From Snuella lapsa (GTDB lineage Bacteria > Bacteroidota > Bacteroidia > Flavobacteriales > Flavobacteriaceae), in contig NZ_BAABCY010000019.1 of the NCBI RefSeq assembly GCF_039539345.1, forward strand, positions 45,078 to 109,077: 64,000 nucleotides of DNA, given 5' to 3'. The translations under genes and the position numbers were made by a program. Positions 35,663-43,584 of the stretch are shown here, piece by piece; position 1 is the first letter of the stretch, and each line of letters opens with the position of its first letter. The notes under the pieces are model-generated. The model had not been told where the DNA came from, made no database searches, and saw only the letters and a program-made list of their open reading frames with translations.

Positions 35663-36253
35663 ATGAAACTTAAATTAATAATTACATTTTTACTTTTACC
35701 ATTTTATATAGTAGGCCAAACAAAGATCCCTACTAAGGAATGGCAAATAAAAACAGCTGTTTTGGGAATAGCTAAAGAATTTCGCGAAGAAGCAAAAGTC
35801 TATGGCTACGATTCTAACGGAAACTTTACTGTACTTAAGGAAGGGACAAACCAATATGTTTGCCTTGCAGACAATCCTAACAAAGAAGGCTTCGAAACTG
35901 CTGCTTACCATAAAGATTTAGACCTCTTTATGGCTAGAGGACGTGAGCTAAAAAAGCAAGGGAAAACATTCCAAGAAATTTTTGATATTAGAGAAAATGA
36001 AGTTAAGAATGGGAATCTAAAAATCCCTTATAGCTCCACATTAATTGTAATGAATGGAAGCGTAAACCCAGAAACAAAAGCAATAGAAAACCAACATATT
36101 AGGTATGTTGTATATATTCCATATGCTACTACCAAAACTACTGGAATACCATCTGTTCCCCATGCTGCTGGCCACCCGTGGATTATGAATCCCGGAACCC
36201 ATAGAGCCCACATCATGATTACACCAACTTATCCCGAAACAAGTAAAGATTAA
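35663..36253 (+). CDS. Unrecognised secreted protein
   Basis: A 196-residue protein with a signal peptide (LKLIITFLLLPFYIVGQ) and no family that I recognise. The mature part opens with a helical stretch (QIKTAVLGIAKEFREEAKVYGYD). It contains one Cys and a His/Pro-rich C-terminal part (VPHAAGHPWIMNPGTHRAHIMITP) with four His, which could be a metal or heme contact region. It is flanked by intergenic repeats and a tRNA, so it may belong to an accessory segment. Confidence 0.6.
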   Translation: MKLKLIITFLLLPFYIVGQTKIPTKEWQIKTAVLGIAKEFREEAKVYGYDSNGNFTVLKEGTNQYVCLADNPNKEGFETAAYHKDLDLFMARGRELKKQGKTFQEIFDIRENEVKNGNLKIPYSSTLIVMNGSVNPETKAIENQHIRYVVYIPYATTKTTGIPSVPHAAGHPWIMNPGTHRAHIMITPTYPETSKD

Positions 36254-36459
36254 AAATCCTCCTAACATACAATAGAACGTCCTTCTAATAGCCCCAAAAC
36301 AATTCTCAGACCGTAAAACCTTGTTTTACTAGTAGTATGCACTTTTGGCGCATTCACTTCGTGACTCCACCAGGATTCCCTTCGGCTGGGCTCAGGATAA
36401 ACCCCGAATCGCAAAGCCTTGCTTTGCCAGTACTACGCACTTCTGGCCTATTCACTTCG
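36254..36459. other. Intergenic region with duplicated hairpin/tRNA-end sequence
   Basis: No gene is supported here. It contains a 68-base segment (36311-36378) repeated 98 bases downstream at 36409-36476; the second copy includes the true tRNA-Arg 3' end. Between the copies is a CCTTCGGCTGGGCTCAGGAT-type sequence typical of flavobacterial intergenic DNA. Confidence 0.6.
36311..36378. repeat. First copy of a 68-bp repeat containing a tRNA-Arg 3'-end fragment
   Basis: It matches 36409-36476 at 57 of 68 positions by my count. Each copy has a 7-bp perfect stem with a CTT loop: GTAAAAC/GTTTTAC at 36313-36329, and GCAAAGC/GCTTTGC at 36411-36427. The stem differs at two pairs, both changed on both sides. 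The last 26 bases are identical and cover the last 17 bases of tRNA-Arg. Confidence 0.8.
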
Positions 36460-36476
36460 TGACTCCACCAGGATTC
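36409..36476. repeat. Second copy of the 68-bp repeat, running into tRNA-Arg
   Basis: This copy runs from the hairpin at 36411-36427 into the 3' end of the intact tRNA-Arg gene. See the copy at 36311-36378. Confidence 0.8.
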
Positions 36477-36531
36477 GAACCTGGATCTAAAGTTTAGGAA
36501 ACTTTTGTTCTATCCCTTGAACTATGGAGCC
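36460..36531 (-). tRNA. tRNA-Arg (anticodon CCT)
   Basis: A 72-base cloverleaf. The acceptor stem is GGCTCCA/TGGAGTC with discriminator A. The D arm includes AGTTCAAGGGATAGAAC. The anticodon loop TTCCTAA lies between AAAGT and ACTTT and gives anticodon CCT, reading AGG. The T arm is CCAGG-TTCGAAT-CCTGG. CCA is not encoded. Confidence 0.93.
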
Positions 36532-36822
36532 TAAATCAAAAATTCGCGCAATTATATGAATCTTTTTTATTTAAAACAAACCCTTCAGGGCTCTTTTTAG
36601 CATCTCTTTGCTTAGAAAAGCTTTAAAACAATAGCCATGCAAACACCACCTCGACTTTACTCTTTGTTTTTCAACTACTTATACGAAAAATTATTTGTCA
36701 TTTATAGTTATGTTTTGTAACTTCAATGACCATTTTCACTAAAATGGTTCTTTCTAAGTGAGGTTACATAATCCCTTTTCTACCTCTTAAATTAACTTTC
36801 TTATAATTAAATACAACCAACT
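36532..36822. other. AT-rich intergenic region
   Basis: Upstream of tRNA-Arg (minus) and of the secreted-protein gene (plus). It must hold promoters for both, but I see no full-consensus pair and no further gene. Confidence 0.4.
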
Positions 36823-37566
36823 ATGAAACCAAATGTTCTAAAATTTGTTTTGTTAATTACATTATTGTGCTTAACACCATCGCTCTTAATTTCTCAAAAT
36901 GAGAAAAAAAATGTATTATATGAGTTACAGTACATCTTACCTAAGGTAGGGGAAGAGTCTCTTTTTACTAAAGCTGTTAAAGTACATAATGAAACTTACC
37001 ACAGCAATGATCCCTACAGTGCGTCACTAAATTTAGTAATGACAGGAGATGAATCCGGATGGCATGTATGGCAAATGGGACCTACAGGCTTTAATCATCT
37101 GGATAACCGTCCAGATAATGAAGATCACAACAACCATTGGAATACTACAGTAGCTCCACATATTGCAAAATATGGCCGTACAGAATATTGGGGGTTCAAT
37201 GAAGCGCTTTCCTATGTGAGCCTGCCGAATGAAAGCATTAAATATGCTACTGTTTGGTTTTTAGAAGTTAATAGAGAGGCAAACAATGAACAATTATCTG
37301 TTTTTATCAAGCGCTTGAGAAGTGTTAACGAAAAACTGGACACAGACATGAGAGAATTCTATAATCTGTTTGGGCCTTCCAACACGCACAGGGGGCTTGC
37401 ATTTGTTTTCCCCCATACTAAATTGGCTGATCTGGACATAAATAAACACTTCAAAGAAGGGTACGAAGAGTTATATGGTAAAGGCAGTTGGGAAGAGGTC
37501 ATGTCGCTTTGGCGATACTACTTCCCTGTTGTAACAAGAGAATTGTGGCAACTTAAAGCATACTAA
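36823..37566 (+). CDS. Unrecognised secreted protein, possibly a two-repeat ferredoxin-like fold
   Basis: A 247-residue protein with a signal peptide (LKFVLLITLLCLTPSLLISQ). Two segments have beta-alpha-beta character of the dimeric alpha-beta-barrel kind: VLYELQYILPKVGEESLFTKAVKVHNE, and YATVWFLEVNREANNEQLSVFIKRLRSVNEK. It is rich in Trp and His (WHVWQMGPTGFNH, DHNNHWNTT). I do not recognise a family, and the fold is a guess from pattern. It is followed by a terminator shared with the tRNA-Asn gene. Confidence 0.6.
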   Translation: MKPNVLKFVLLITLLCLTPSLLISQNEKKNVLYELQYILPKVGEESLFTKAVKVHNETYHSNDPYSASLNLVMTGDESGWHVWQMGPTGFNHLDNRPDNEDHNNHWNTTVAPHIAKYGRTEYWGFNEALSYVSLPNESIKYATVWFLEVNREANNEQLSVFIKRLRSVNEKLDTDMREFYNLFGPSNTHRGLAFVFPHTKLADLDINKHFKEGYEELYGKGSWEEVMSLWRYYFPVVTRELWQLKAY

Positions 37567-37590
37567 AAATCAACCTTTCTTAGAAAAACA

Positions 37591-37621
37591 AAAAAGCCTT
37601 ACGTTTTGTAAGGCTTTTTTT
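37591..37621. terminator. Bidirectional terminator between the secreted-protein gene and tRNA-Asn
   Basis: A perfect 12-base stem AAAAAGCCTTAC/GTAAGGCTTTTT with loop GTTTT and T/A runs on both sides. It can serve both the plus-strand gene and the minus-strand tRNA. Confidence 0.9.
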
Positions 37622-37622
37622 G

Positions 37623-37696
37623 CTCCCCCTCTTGGGCTCGAACCAAGGACCCTTTGATTAACAGTCAAATGCTCTAACCAACTGAGCTAAGGAGGA
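37623..37696 (-). tRNA. tRNA-Asn (anticodon GTT), copy 1
   Basis: A 74-base cloverleaf. The acceptor stem is TCCTCCT/AGGGGGA with discriminator G. The anticodon loop CTGTTAA gives GTT, and the T arm is CTTGG-TTCGAAC-CCAAG. It is identical to the second copy 152 bases away. CCA is not encoded. Confidence 0.96.
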
Positions 37697-37740
37697 ATAA
37701 TACTTTGCTAACACAAAGGAAATTCTATATAAGTGAAACA

Positions 37741-37769
37741 AAAAAGCCTCACGTCATGTAAGGCTTTTT
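37741..37769 (-). terminator. Terminator of tRNA-Asn copy 2
   Basis: The stem AAAAAGCCTCAC/GTAAGGCTTTTT has one mismatched pair. It is a near copy of the hairpin at 37591-37621, so tRNA and terminator were duplicated together. Confidence 0.8.
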
Positions 37770-37774
37770 CTTTG

Positions 37775-37848
37775 CTCCCCCTCTTGGGCTCGAACCAAGG
37801 ACCCTTTGATTAACAGTCAAATGCTCTAACCAACTGAGCTAAGGAGGA
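37775..37848 (-). tRNA. tRNA-Asn (anticodon GTT), copy 2
   Basis: Identical in all 74 bases to the copy at 37623-37696, each followed on the minus strand by its own hairpin. Probably the upstream copy of a tandem pair. Confidence 0.96.
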
Positions 37849-37920
37849 GTGTTCGCTTCACTTTTGCGAGCGCAAATATATATATTATTTTTATATCACT
37901 CCAAATATTTTTAATCTTTT

Positions 37921-39267
37921 TTAATCAAAAATTGCTTTAAAAATATCGTTTCCGTTTGCAAATAAAACTAGGGCTATTAAAATAAAAAATCCGACCATTT
38001 GTGCATACTCCATAAACTTGTCTCCCGGCTTTCTTCCCGATACCATTTCATATAGTAAAAACATAACATGTCCACCATCAAGCGCCGGTATAGGCAATAG
38101 GTTTAAAACCCCCAACATAATGGATAAAAACGCCGTAATACTCCAAAACACTTGCCAACTCCACACATTAGGGAATATATCGTATATAGCCTTGAATCCT
38201 CCTACACCTTTATAAGCTCCCGTACTAGGCGTAAAGATAGCACCTAATTGATCCCAATATGAAGTCATTCTATCTTTAGCCTTGGTTAATCCTACAGAAA
38301 AAGACTCAAGAAAACCATAAGATTTCGTTTCGAACTTATAATAGTTTAAGGCTTCTAATGTTTCCGAAGTAATGTTAGTAGCATAAATCATCCCCAACAT
38401 GCCTTCTTCATTAATCTTTAAAGAGGTATTAAACGTATCTCCATCCCTTAAGACTTCAACATTAACTTCATTACCCTTAAATAATTTCAATGCCTCTTTT
38501 ACCTGATCGGCATATTTGGTTTTTACATCATTTACCGCTGTTATTATATCTCCTTTAACCAGATTACTTCCTTTATTAAAAGAGGTGTCAGGAACTTGAA
38601 AAACAACAAACGGCTCCCGCAAATTGATAAATCTCTTTTCTTTGGAATCGATCAACTGTGCTAGAAAATCCTCTGGCAATGTTACAGTTGACTGCTCTCC
38701 ATTACGCCTTATGGTAATTTCTTTTCCAAAGAGCACTTTCTCCGAAATTTCAGAAAAGGTTTCAATTTTTTCGCCATCAACAGCTAAGATCATATCTCCT
38801 GTTTGTAGGCCAGCCTTATTGGCTACTGTACTTTCTATTGCAAGACCATCTTTTATATTGTCAACGGGCAAGTACTTATCACCATAGAAGTAACTCATCC
38901 CAATATAAATTAAAATAGCCAGCAAGAAATTAACCGTAACGCCTCCTAACATAATAATTAAGCGTTGCCAGGCCGGTTTAGAACGAAATTCCCAAGGTTG
39001 TGCTGGCTGCGACATTTGCTCGGTATCCATACTTTCATCAATCATACCAGATATTTTAACATACCCTCCCAATGGCAACCAACCAATACCATAAACTGTT
39101 TCGCCTATTTTTTTCTTAAAAAGTGAAAATTTAACATCAAAGAACAAGTAAAATTTTTCCACACGGGTTTTAAATGCTTTTGCTGGAATAAAATGCCCTA
39201 ATTCGTGTAAAATAATTAACAATGATAAGCTCAATAAAAATTGAGATATTTTAATAACAAACTCCAT
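37921..39267 (-). CDS. rseP: RseP site-2 membrane metalloprotease
   Basis: An intramembrane zinc protease that cleaves anti-sigma factors and leftover signal peptides. The 448-residue protein has the zinc motif HELGH in the first membrane helix (LLSLSLLIILHELGHFIPA) and the family's second metal region NLLPIPALDGGH near the C-terminus. Two PDZ-like domains lie between (about 135-215, KAGLQTGDMILAVDGE; about 220-305, SNLVKGDIITAVND). Start set at the ATG at 39267 (MEFVIKISQFLLSL), the usual family start; a second ATG lies four codons upstream. A -7 promoter element is at 39299-39306. Confidence 0.95.
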   Translation of the reverse strand: MEFVIKISQFLLSLSLLIILHELGHFIPAKAFKTRVEKFYLFFDVKFSLFKKKIGETVYGIGWLPLGGYVKISGMIDESMDTEQMSQPAQPWEFRSKPAWQRLIIMLGGVTVNFLLAILIYIGMSYFYGDKYLPVDNIKDGLAIESTVANKAGLQTGDMILAVDGEKIETFSEISEKVLFGKEITIRRNGEQSTVTLPEDFLAQLIDSKEKRFINLREPFVVFQVPDTSFNKGSNLVKGDIITAVNDVKTKYADQVKEALKLFKGNEVNVEVLRDGDTFNTSLKINEEGMLGMIYATNITSETLEALNYYKFETKSYGFLESFSVGLTKAKDRMTSYWDQLGAIFTPSTGAYKGVGGFKAIYDIFPNVWSWQVFWSITAFLSIMLGVLNLLPIPALDGGHVMFLLYEMVSGRKPGDKFMEYAQMVGFFILIALVLFANGNDIFKAIFD

Positions 39268-39298
39268 ATATAACTTCAATCATATTTTTATAATCGCA

Positions 39299-39306
39299 CA
39301 AAAGTA
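39299..39306 (-). promoter_or_regulatory. Probable -7 promoter element of rseP
   Basis: TACTTTTG on the minus strand, 32 bases upstream of the ATG at 39267. It fits TAnnTTTG; no clear -33. Confidence 0.5.
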
Positions 39307-39394
39307 AGCTTTTAAACCAACTTTAAAAAAGACAATATGTGCATTTTAACACGAATTTAAATTTCAATAAAGGATGTCTGTTTAAATTTCATTG

Positions 39395-39402
39395 TATTTT
39401 TG
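39395..39402 (+). promoter_or_regulatory. Probable -7 promoter element of the SCO gene
   Basis: TATTTTTG, matching TAnnTTTG, 27 bases upstream of the ATG at 39430. Confidence 0.5.
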
Positions 39403-39429
39403 CATTAATTTAATTTTTCACGAACACCC

Positions 39430-40098
39430 ATGCTATCATTTTTTAAAGCATACAGAAACTTTGCTATTATTTTTGCTATCCTATCGATTATTATCATTAC
39501 CATAATATATAATACTTTAAATGTCTACCAGCCCTTACCCATTTACCAACCGACTATGGTGAGCACCGAACTTGTAGACAGTACCATTCAATATAAAAAG
39601 AAATACCACAAAATAGCTGATTTCTCTCTAACGGATCAAAATGGAAAAACCGTAAACCAAGAAACTTACAAAGACAAAATTTACGTAGCCGATTTCTTTT
39701 TCACAACCTGCCAGACCATTTGCCCCATTATGACCAACCATATGGTAGAAATACAAAAAAAAATTTTAAATGACGATGAAGTTATGCTACTATCCCATAC
39801 TGTAACCCCAGAAATTGATAATGTTACCCAATTGAAGAAATATGCTACACAAAAAGGGATTGATGACACTAAATGGCACTTGGTAACTGGTGACAAAAAA
39901 CAAATTTACGAATTAGCCAGAAAATCTTATTTAGCAGTAAAAGATCAAGGCAACGGAGATGCTTATGATATGATCCATACAGAAAACTTTATGCTTATTG
40001 ATAAAAAACGTCAGATTCGAGGGTTTTACGACGGTACCAACCCCGAAGACATTGACCGCCTGCTCAATGATATTTCTATACTCAAAAAAGAAAAATAA
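39430..40098 (+). CDS. SCO1/SenC family copper chaperone
   Basis: A 222-residue membrane-anchored thioredoxin-fold protein that delivers copper to the CuA site of cytochrome c oxidase or keeps its thiols reduced. One N-terminal helix (FAIIFAILSIIIITIIYNT) is followed by the copper motif C-x3-C in FFTTCQTICPIMT and the downstream ligand His in MIHTENFMLIDKKRQIRGFYDG. Oxidase genes are not adjacent. It lies just upstream of the Fe transport operon. Confidence 0.93.
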   Translation: MLSFFKAYRNFAIIFAILSIIIITIIYNTLNVYQPLPIYQPTMVSTELVDSTIQYKKKYHKIADFSLTDQNGKTVNQETYKDKIYVADFFFTTCQTICPIMTNHMVEIQKKILNDDEVMLLSHTVTPEIDNVTQLKKYATQKGIDDTKWHLVTGDKKQIYELARKSYLAVKDQGNGDAYDMIHTENFMLIDKKRQIRGFYDGTNPEDIDRLLNDISILKKEK

Positions 40099-40213
40099 TC
40101 TTTTATTATATAATTTCCTTCAATTAAAATAAAACATAGCAACTTTTCTAAAATTTTATCTGTTTACAATAAACTTTAAAGCATAAACTTTTAAACTTTT
40201 AAAACTTTTACAT

Positions 40214-40221
40214 TACTTTTG
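40214..40221 (+). promoter_or_regulatory. Probable -7 promoter element of the feoAB operon
   Basis: TACTTTTG, matching TAnnTTTG, 26 bases upstream of the feoA TTG start. No palindrome like the DtxR-type box at 43538-43553 is seen here. Confidence 0.55.
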
Positions 40222-40247
40222 CTTCTTTAAAATCAATCTAAATAAGC

Positions 40248-40484
40248 TTGCAACACACATTAGCACACCTTAAACGCGGAGAACAGGCAATCATTACAGA
40301 CGTTTCGTCTCATCACATTCCTTTAAAACTTTTAGAGATGGGGTGTTTACCTGGCAATGTGGTTGAGTTAGTCCAATTGGCACCTTTTCAAGATCCTATG
40401 TACTTAAATATCAATGGTAGTCATTTAGCCATTCGAAAAGAGACCGCCATTCATATTTTAATAGAAAAAGTAGTGCATGAGTAA
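40248..40484 (+). CDS. feoA: FeoA ferrous iron transport protein
   Basis: A 78-residue SH3-like protein that works with FeoB in Fe(II) uptake. The body (HIPLKLLEMGCLPGNVVELVQLAPFQDPMYLNINGSHLAIRKETA) is a full match to FeoA. The start is TTG at 40248; no ATG is available upstream of the conserved part. Its last eight bases overlap feoB, so translation is coupled. Confidence 0.93.
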   Translation: MQHTLAHLKRGEQAIITDVSSHHIPLKLLEMGCLPGNVVELVQLAPFQDPMYLNINGSHLAIRKETAIHILIEKVVHE

Positions 40485-42576
40485 ACAAATAAACGTTGCC
40501 TTAATCGGAAATCCGAATACTGGAAAAACCTCTGTTTTTAATGCATTAACAGGCTTAAACCAAAAAGTTGGCAATTATCCGGGTATTACAGTAGAGAAAA
40601 AGGAAGGTGTTTGCAAACTACCACGTGGTGTTAAAGCACACATTATTGATTTACCGGGCACCTATAGTTTAAATGCCTCGTCACTAGACGAGAACGTGGT
40701 TATAGAACTACTCTTAAACAAAACAGATAAGGATTTTCCAGATATAGCCGTAGTGGTTAGTGATGTTGAAAACTTAAAACGTAACTTACTGCTATTTACC
40801 CAAATAAAGGATTTAGAAATTCCAACGCTTTTGGTCATTAACATGGCAGACAGAATGCACTACAAAGGCATATCGCTTGATATTGACTACCTAGAAAAGC
40901 ACCTAAAAACCAAAATAGCCTTAATAAGTACACGAAAAAAACAAGGTATTGAAGAACTAAAAAATCTAATCTCACACTATAAGGACCTGTCCATAACCCC
41001 TTGTTTAAATGCTTCAGAAATAGATAAAACCTATTTTGACAGTTTGCGCAAAGCCTTTCCCAATCAGCTACTTTATAAACTTTGGCTAGTAATAACCCAA
41101 GATGTCAATTTTGGAAAAACGGATAGAAATGAGATTGAAGCTGTGGCCAATTTTAAAACAAAGTCAAAAACTGATCTGAAACGCTTACAACAAAAAGAAA
41201 CAATTAAGCGCTATCAATTTATTAACAATGTCCTTAAACAAGGGCAAACAATTGACGCTTCTCAAGCCAAAGACTTGCGCACCAGATTAGATCGTGTTTT
41301 AACCCATAAAGTATGGGGCTATCTTATTTTCTTCTTTATTTTATTGACTATTTTTCAAGCCATATACGATTGGTCCAGTGTACCAATGGATTTTATAGAT
41401 AGCACTTTTGCATCCCTTAGCGAATGGACAAAGCACCAACTACCCAAAGGAGCATTCACCAATTTACTAGCAGAGGGCATAATACCTGGACTTGGTGGCA
41501 TTGTTATATTTATACCACAAATAGCATTTCTATTCTTATTTATATCCGTTCTTGAAGAAAGTGGATATATGAGTCGTGTTGTTTTTTTAATGGATCGGGT
41601 TATGCGTCGTTTTGGGTTAAGCGGAAAAAGTGTCGTTCCTCTTATATCGGGAACTGCTTGTGCCATTCCTGCCATAATGGCTACGCGTAATATAGAAAGT
41701 TGGAAAGAACGCCTGATTACTATTTTGGTTACTCCCTTTACAACCTGTTCTGCGCGTTTACCCGTTTACCTCATTATTATTTCTTTGGTTATTCCCGAAG
41801 GTCGCTTTTTAGGCCTGGGCTACCAAGCACTTACCCTAATGCTTTTATACCTTATTGGCTTTGGAGCAGCCGTATTTTCAGCTTACTTGCTCAATAAAGT
41901 CCTTAAAATTAAGAGTAGAACGTTCTTTGTTGTAGAGATGCCCAATTACAAACTACCCCTTTTAAAAAATGTCGCACTAACAGTTGTAGAAAAAACAAAA
42001 TCATTTGTATATGGCGCAGGAAAAATCATTCTTGCCATATCAATTATTCTTTGGTTCTTGGCATCTTACGGGCCAGGAGACAACTTTAATAATGCTGAAG
42101 AAATTATTAAAACAGAATATGCTTCGCAAAATTTGAGCACTGATGAGCTACAGCAAAAAATAGCATCCCACAAACTAGAACATTCGTTTATAGGTCTCGC
42201 TGGGCGCAGTATAGAACCTACCATTAGACCTTTAGGCTACGATTGGAAAATAGGCATTGCCATTATAAGCTCTTTTGCTGCACGTGAGGTTTTTGTAGGA
42301 ACCCTTGCAACCATTTACAGCGTTGGAAGTGATGACGAAGCCACCATAAAAAATAGAATGGCCGCAGAAGTTAATCCTATTTTGGGAGGACCGCTTTTCA
42401 CGTTTGCCTCTGGTATTTCACTTTTATTATTTTATGCATTCGCCATGCAATGCATGAGTACATTAGCTATAGTAAAGCGTGAAACCAATAGTTGGAAATG
42501 GCCTTTGTTACAATTAGGTATCATGAGTAGCTTTGCTTATATAGTTGCACTCATTGCCTTTCAAATTTTAAAATAA
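40477..42576 (+). CDS. feoB: FeoB ferrous iron transporter
   Basis: An inner-membrane Fe(II) transporter with a fused G domain. The 699-residue protein has G1 GNPNTGKTS (residues 11-19), G3 DLPGTYSL, and G4 NMAD. The membrane part begins near residue 280, with gate motifs IPQIAFLFLFISVLEESGYMSR and SGTACAIPAIMATR, and TPFTTCSARLPVYLI. It overlaps feoA and is followed by a short Cys-rich membrane peptide. Confidence 0.98.
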   Translation: MSKQINVALIGNPNTGKTSVFNALTGLNQKVGNYPGITVEKKEGVCKLPRGVKAHIIDLPGTYSLNASSLDENVVIELLLNKTDKDFPDIAVVVSDVENLKRNLLLFTQIKDLEIPTLLVINMADRMHYKGISLDIDYLEKHLKTKIALISTRKKQGIEELKNLISHYKDLSITPCLNASEIDKTYFDSLRKAFPNQLLYKLWLVITQDVNFGKTDRNEIEAVANFKTKSKTDLKRLQQKETIKRYQFINNVLKQGQTIDASQAKDLRTRLDRVLTHKVWGYLIFFFILLTIFQAIYDWSSVPMDFIDSTFASLSEWTKHQLPKGAFTNLLAEGIIPGLGGIVIFIPQIAFLFLFISVLEESGYMSRVVFLMDRVMRRFGLSGKSVVPLISGTACAIPAIMATRNIESWKERLITILVTPFTTCSARLPVYLIIISLVIPEGRFLGLGYQALTLMLLYLIGFGAAVFSAYLLNKVLKIKSRTFFVVEMPNYKLPLLKNVALTVVEKTKSFVYGAGKIILAISIILWFLASYGPGDNFNNAEEIIKTEYASQNLSTDELQQKIASHKLEHSFIGLAGRSIEPTIRPLGYDWKIGIAIISSFAAREVFVGTLATIYSVGSDDEATIKNRMAAEVNPILGGPLFTFASGISLLLFYAFAMQCMSTLAIVKRETNSWKWPLLQLGIMSSFAYIVALIAFQILK

Positions 42577-42629
42577 ACCCAGCAAACATCTTAAATTAAG
42601 GAGTTATGGTTGTTTGCGATTAAAATACA

Positions 42630-42767
42630 ATGAACACGGTTATTCAAAACATACTCGTCTTTACAGCTTTAACCTTGGCTATCGCCTTTTTGGTAAAGAA
42701 ATTCTTTTGGAAAAAACCTACTTCAAAAAAATCATGCGGAGGTAACGATGGCTGCGGCTGTCATTAG
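42630..42767 (+). CDS. FeoB-associated Cys-rich membrane peptide
   Basis: A 45-residue ORF: MNTVIQNILVFTALTLAIAF is a membrane helix. It is followed by a basic stretch (LVKKFFWKKP) and a tail SKKSCGGNDGCGCH with three Cys and a terminal His. This layout, directly after feoB, matches the FeoB-associated Cys-rich family (FeoC-like position), thought to help FeoB, perhaps by binding metal. The start is ATG at 42630; the stop TAG is followed at once by TAA. Confidence 0.85.
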   Translation: MNTVIQNILVFTALTLAIAFLVKKFFWKKPTSKKSCGGNDGCGCH

Positions 42768-42778
42768 TAACCTTTATG

Positions 42779-43435
42779 CTACTGCACTTTTACAAATAGG
42801 TTGTTGGCTACAATTTGAGAAATGTTGATAGCGCCTTCTCCTATTTGAATAACCATAGAGTCATCGAAGTCCTCTTTGGACAAAACCGTAATATTAGATC
42901 CCAATGCAATGTTGTGCTTATCCAAATACTTTAAAAAAGCAGGAGAAGTGTCTTTTACCCCCACACAAATACCCTTTGCCCTTTCTTCCAGATTAAATAA
43001 CAATATTTTATCTGTCTTTTTTATATCCCCCGATTTGTCCGGAATCGGATCTCCATGAGGGTCGTGTGTTGGATAATCAAGTAGTTTATCCAATTCATTA
43101 ATTAATTTTTCAGATTTTATGTGCTCAAGCTGCTCGGCAATTTCATGTACTTCATCCCATGAAAAGTTTAATTTTTCAACTAAAAACACCTCCCAAAGCC
43201 TATGTTTTCTAACAACATCTGCCGCTACCTTCTTCCCTTTTTGAGTTAAATTCACACCTTGATAGGGCTTGTAATTAACATAACCCTTATCTGCTAGCTT
43301 TTTAATCATATCTGTTACCGAAGAGGCTTTTGTATCCAGAGCATCAGCTATACTGTTTGTACTTACCGTTACAGTTCCATATTTACCCAATTGATAAATA
43401 GCCTTAATATAGTTTTCTTCAGTTAATGTGATCAT
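42779..43435 (-). CDS. DtxR/MntR-family metal-dependent repressor
   Basis: A 218-residue transcription factor: winged helix-turn-helix (TLTEENYIKAIYQLGK, then SIADALDTKASSVTDMIKKLADKGYV), helical dimerisation/metal domain (HRLWEVFLVEKLNFSWDEVHEIAEQLEHIKSEKLINEL, with the E/H ligands typical of the family) and a C-terminal FeoA/SH3-like domain (about 145-218). With Mn(II) or Fe(II) it should bind DNA and repress uptake genes. The start is the ATG at 43435, 20 bases below a -7 element at 43455-43462; longer readings cross that element. It is divergent from the receptor and transporter genes; the probable operator is at 43538-43553. Confidence 0.9.
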   Translation of the reverse strand: MITLTEENYIKAIYQLGKYGTVTVSTNSIADALDTKASSVTDMIKKLADKGYVNYKPYQGVNLTQKGKKVAADVVRKHRLWEVFLVEKLNFSWDEVHEIAEQLEHIKSEKLINELDKLLDYPTHDPHGDPIPDKSGDIKKTDKILLFNLEERAKGICVGVKDTSPAFLKYLDKHNIALGSNITVLSKEDFDDSMVIQIGEGAINISQIVANNLFVKVQ

Positions 43436-43454
43436 AGCTAACATAATTAAACCA

Positions 43455-43462
43455 CAAAAATA
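43455..43462 (-). promoter_or_regulatory. -7 promoter element of the repressor gene
   Basis: TATTTTTG on the minus strand; predicted transcript start about 12 bases before the ATG at 43435. Confidence 0.55.
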
Positions 43463-43537
43463 TATGATTTTTTTCATTTGCAGGCACATAGAAATCAAGA
43501 TAATCGAAAACACTTTGATTGTTAATTTAAATTTATT

Positions 43538-43553
43538 TTTAGATTAATCTAAA
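43538..43553. promoter_or_regulatory. Probable DtxR/MntR-type operator
   Basis: TTTAGATTAATCTAAA is a perfect 16-base palindrome. The core TTAGATTAATCTAA agrees with the DtxR box TTAGGTTAGCCTAA at 11 of 14 positions. It lies eight bases upstream of the -7 element (43562-43569) of the TonB receptor gene, across the -33 position, so a bound repressor would block RNA polymerase. The gene for a DtxR-family protein begins 103 bases away on the other strand. It is the only copy I see in the window. Confidence 0.75.
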
Positions 43554-43561
43554 TTTATATT

Positions 43562-43569
43562 TATATTTG
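43562..43569 (+). promoter_or_regulatory. -7 promoter element of the TonB receptor / metal importer genes
   Basis: TATATTTG, matching TAnnTTTG. It overlaps an in-frame TTG at 43567, which is therefore not the translation start; ATG 43585 is. Confidence 0.65.
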
Positions 43570-43584
43570 CAGAAAATTAAATAC

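Noticed and set aside
36353..36378. Second tRNA-Arg gene
   Set aside because: Only the last 17 bases of the tRNA are present; sequence then diverges, so no cloverleaf can form.
43436..43513. Longer N-terminus of the DtxR/MntR-like regulator
   Set aside because: It crosses the -7 element at 43455-43462 and adds hydrophobic residues not seen in the family.
43567..43584. TTG start for the metal TonB receptor
   Set aside because: It overlaps the -7 element; ATG 43585 starts the signal peptide.
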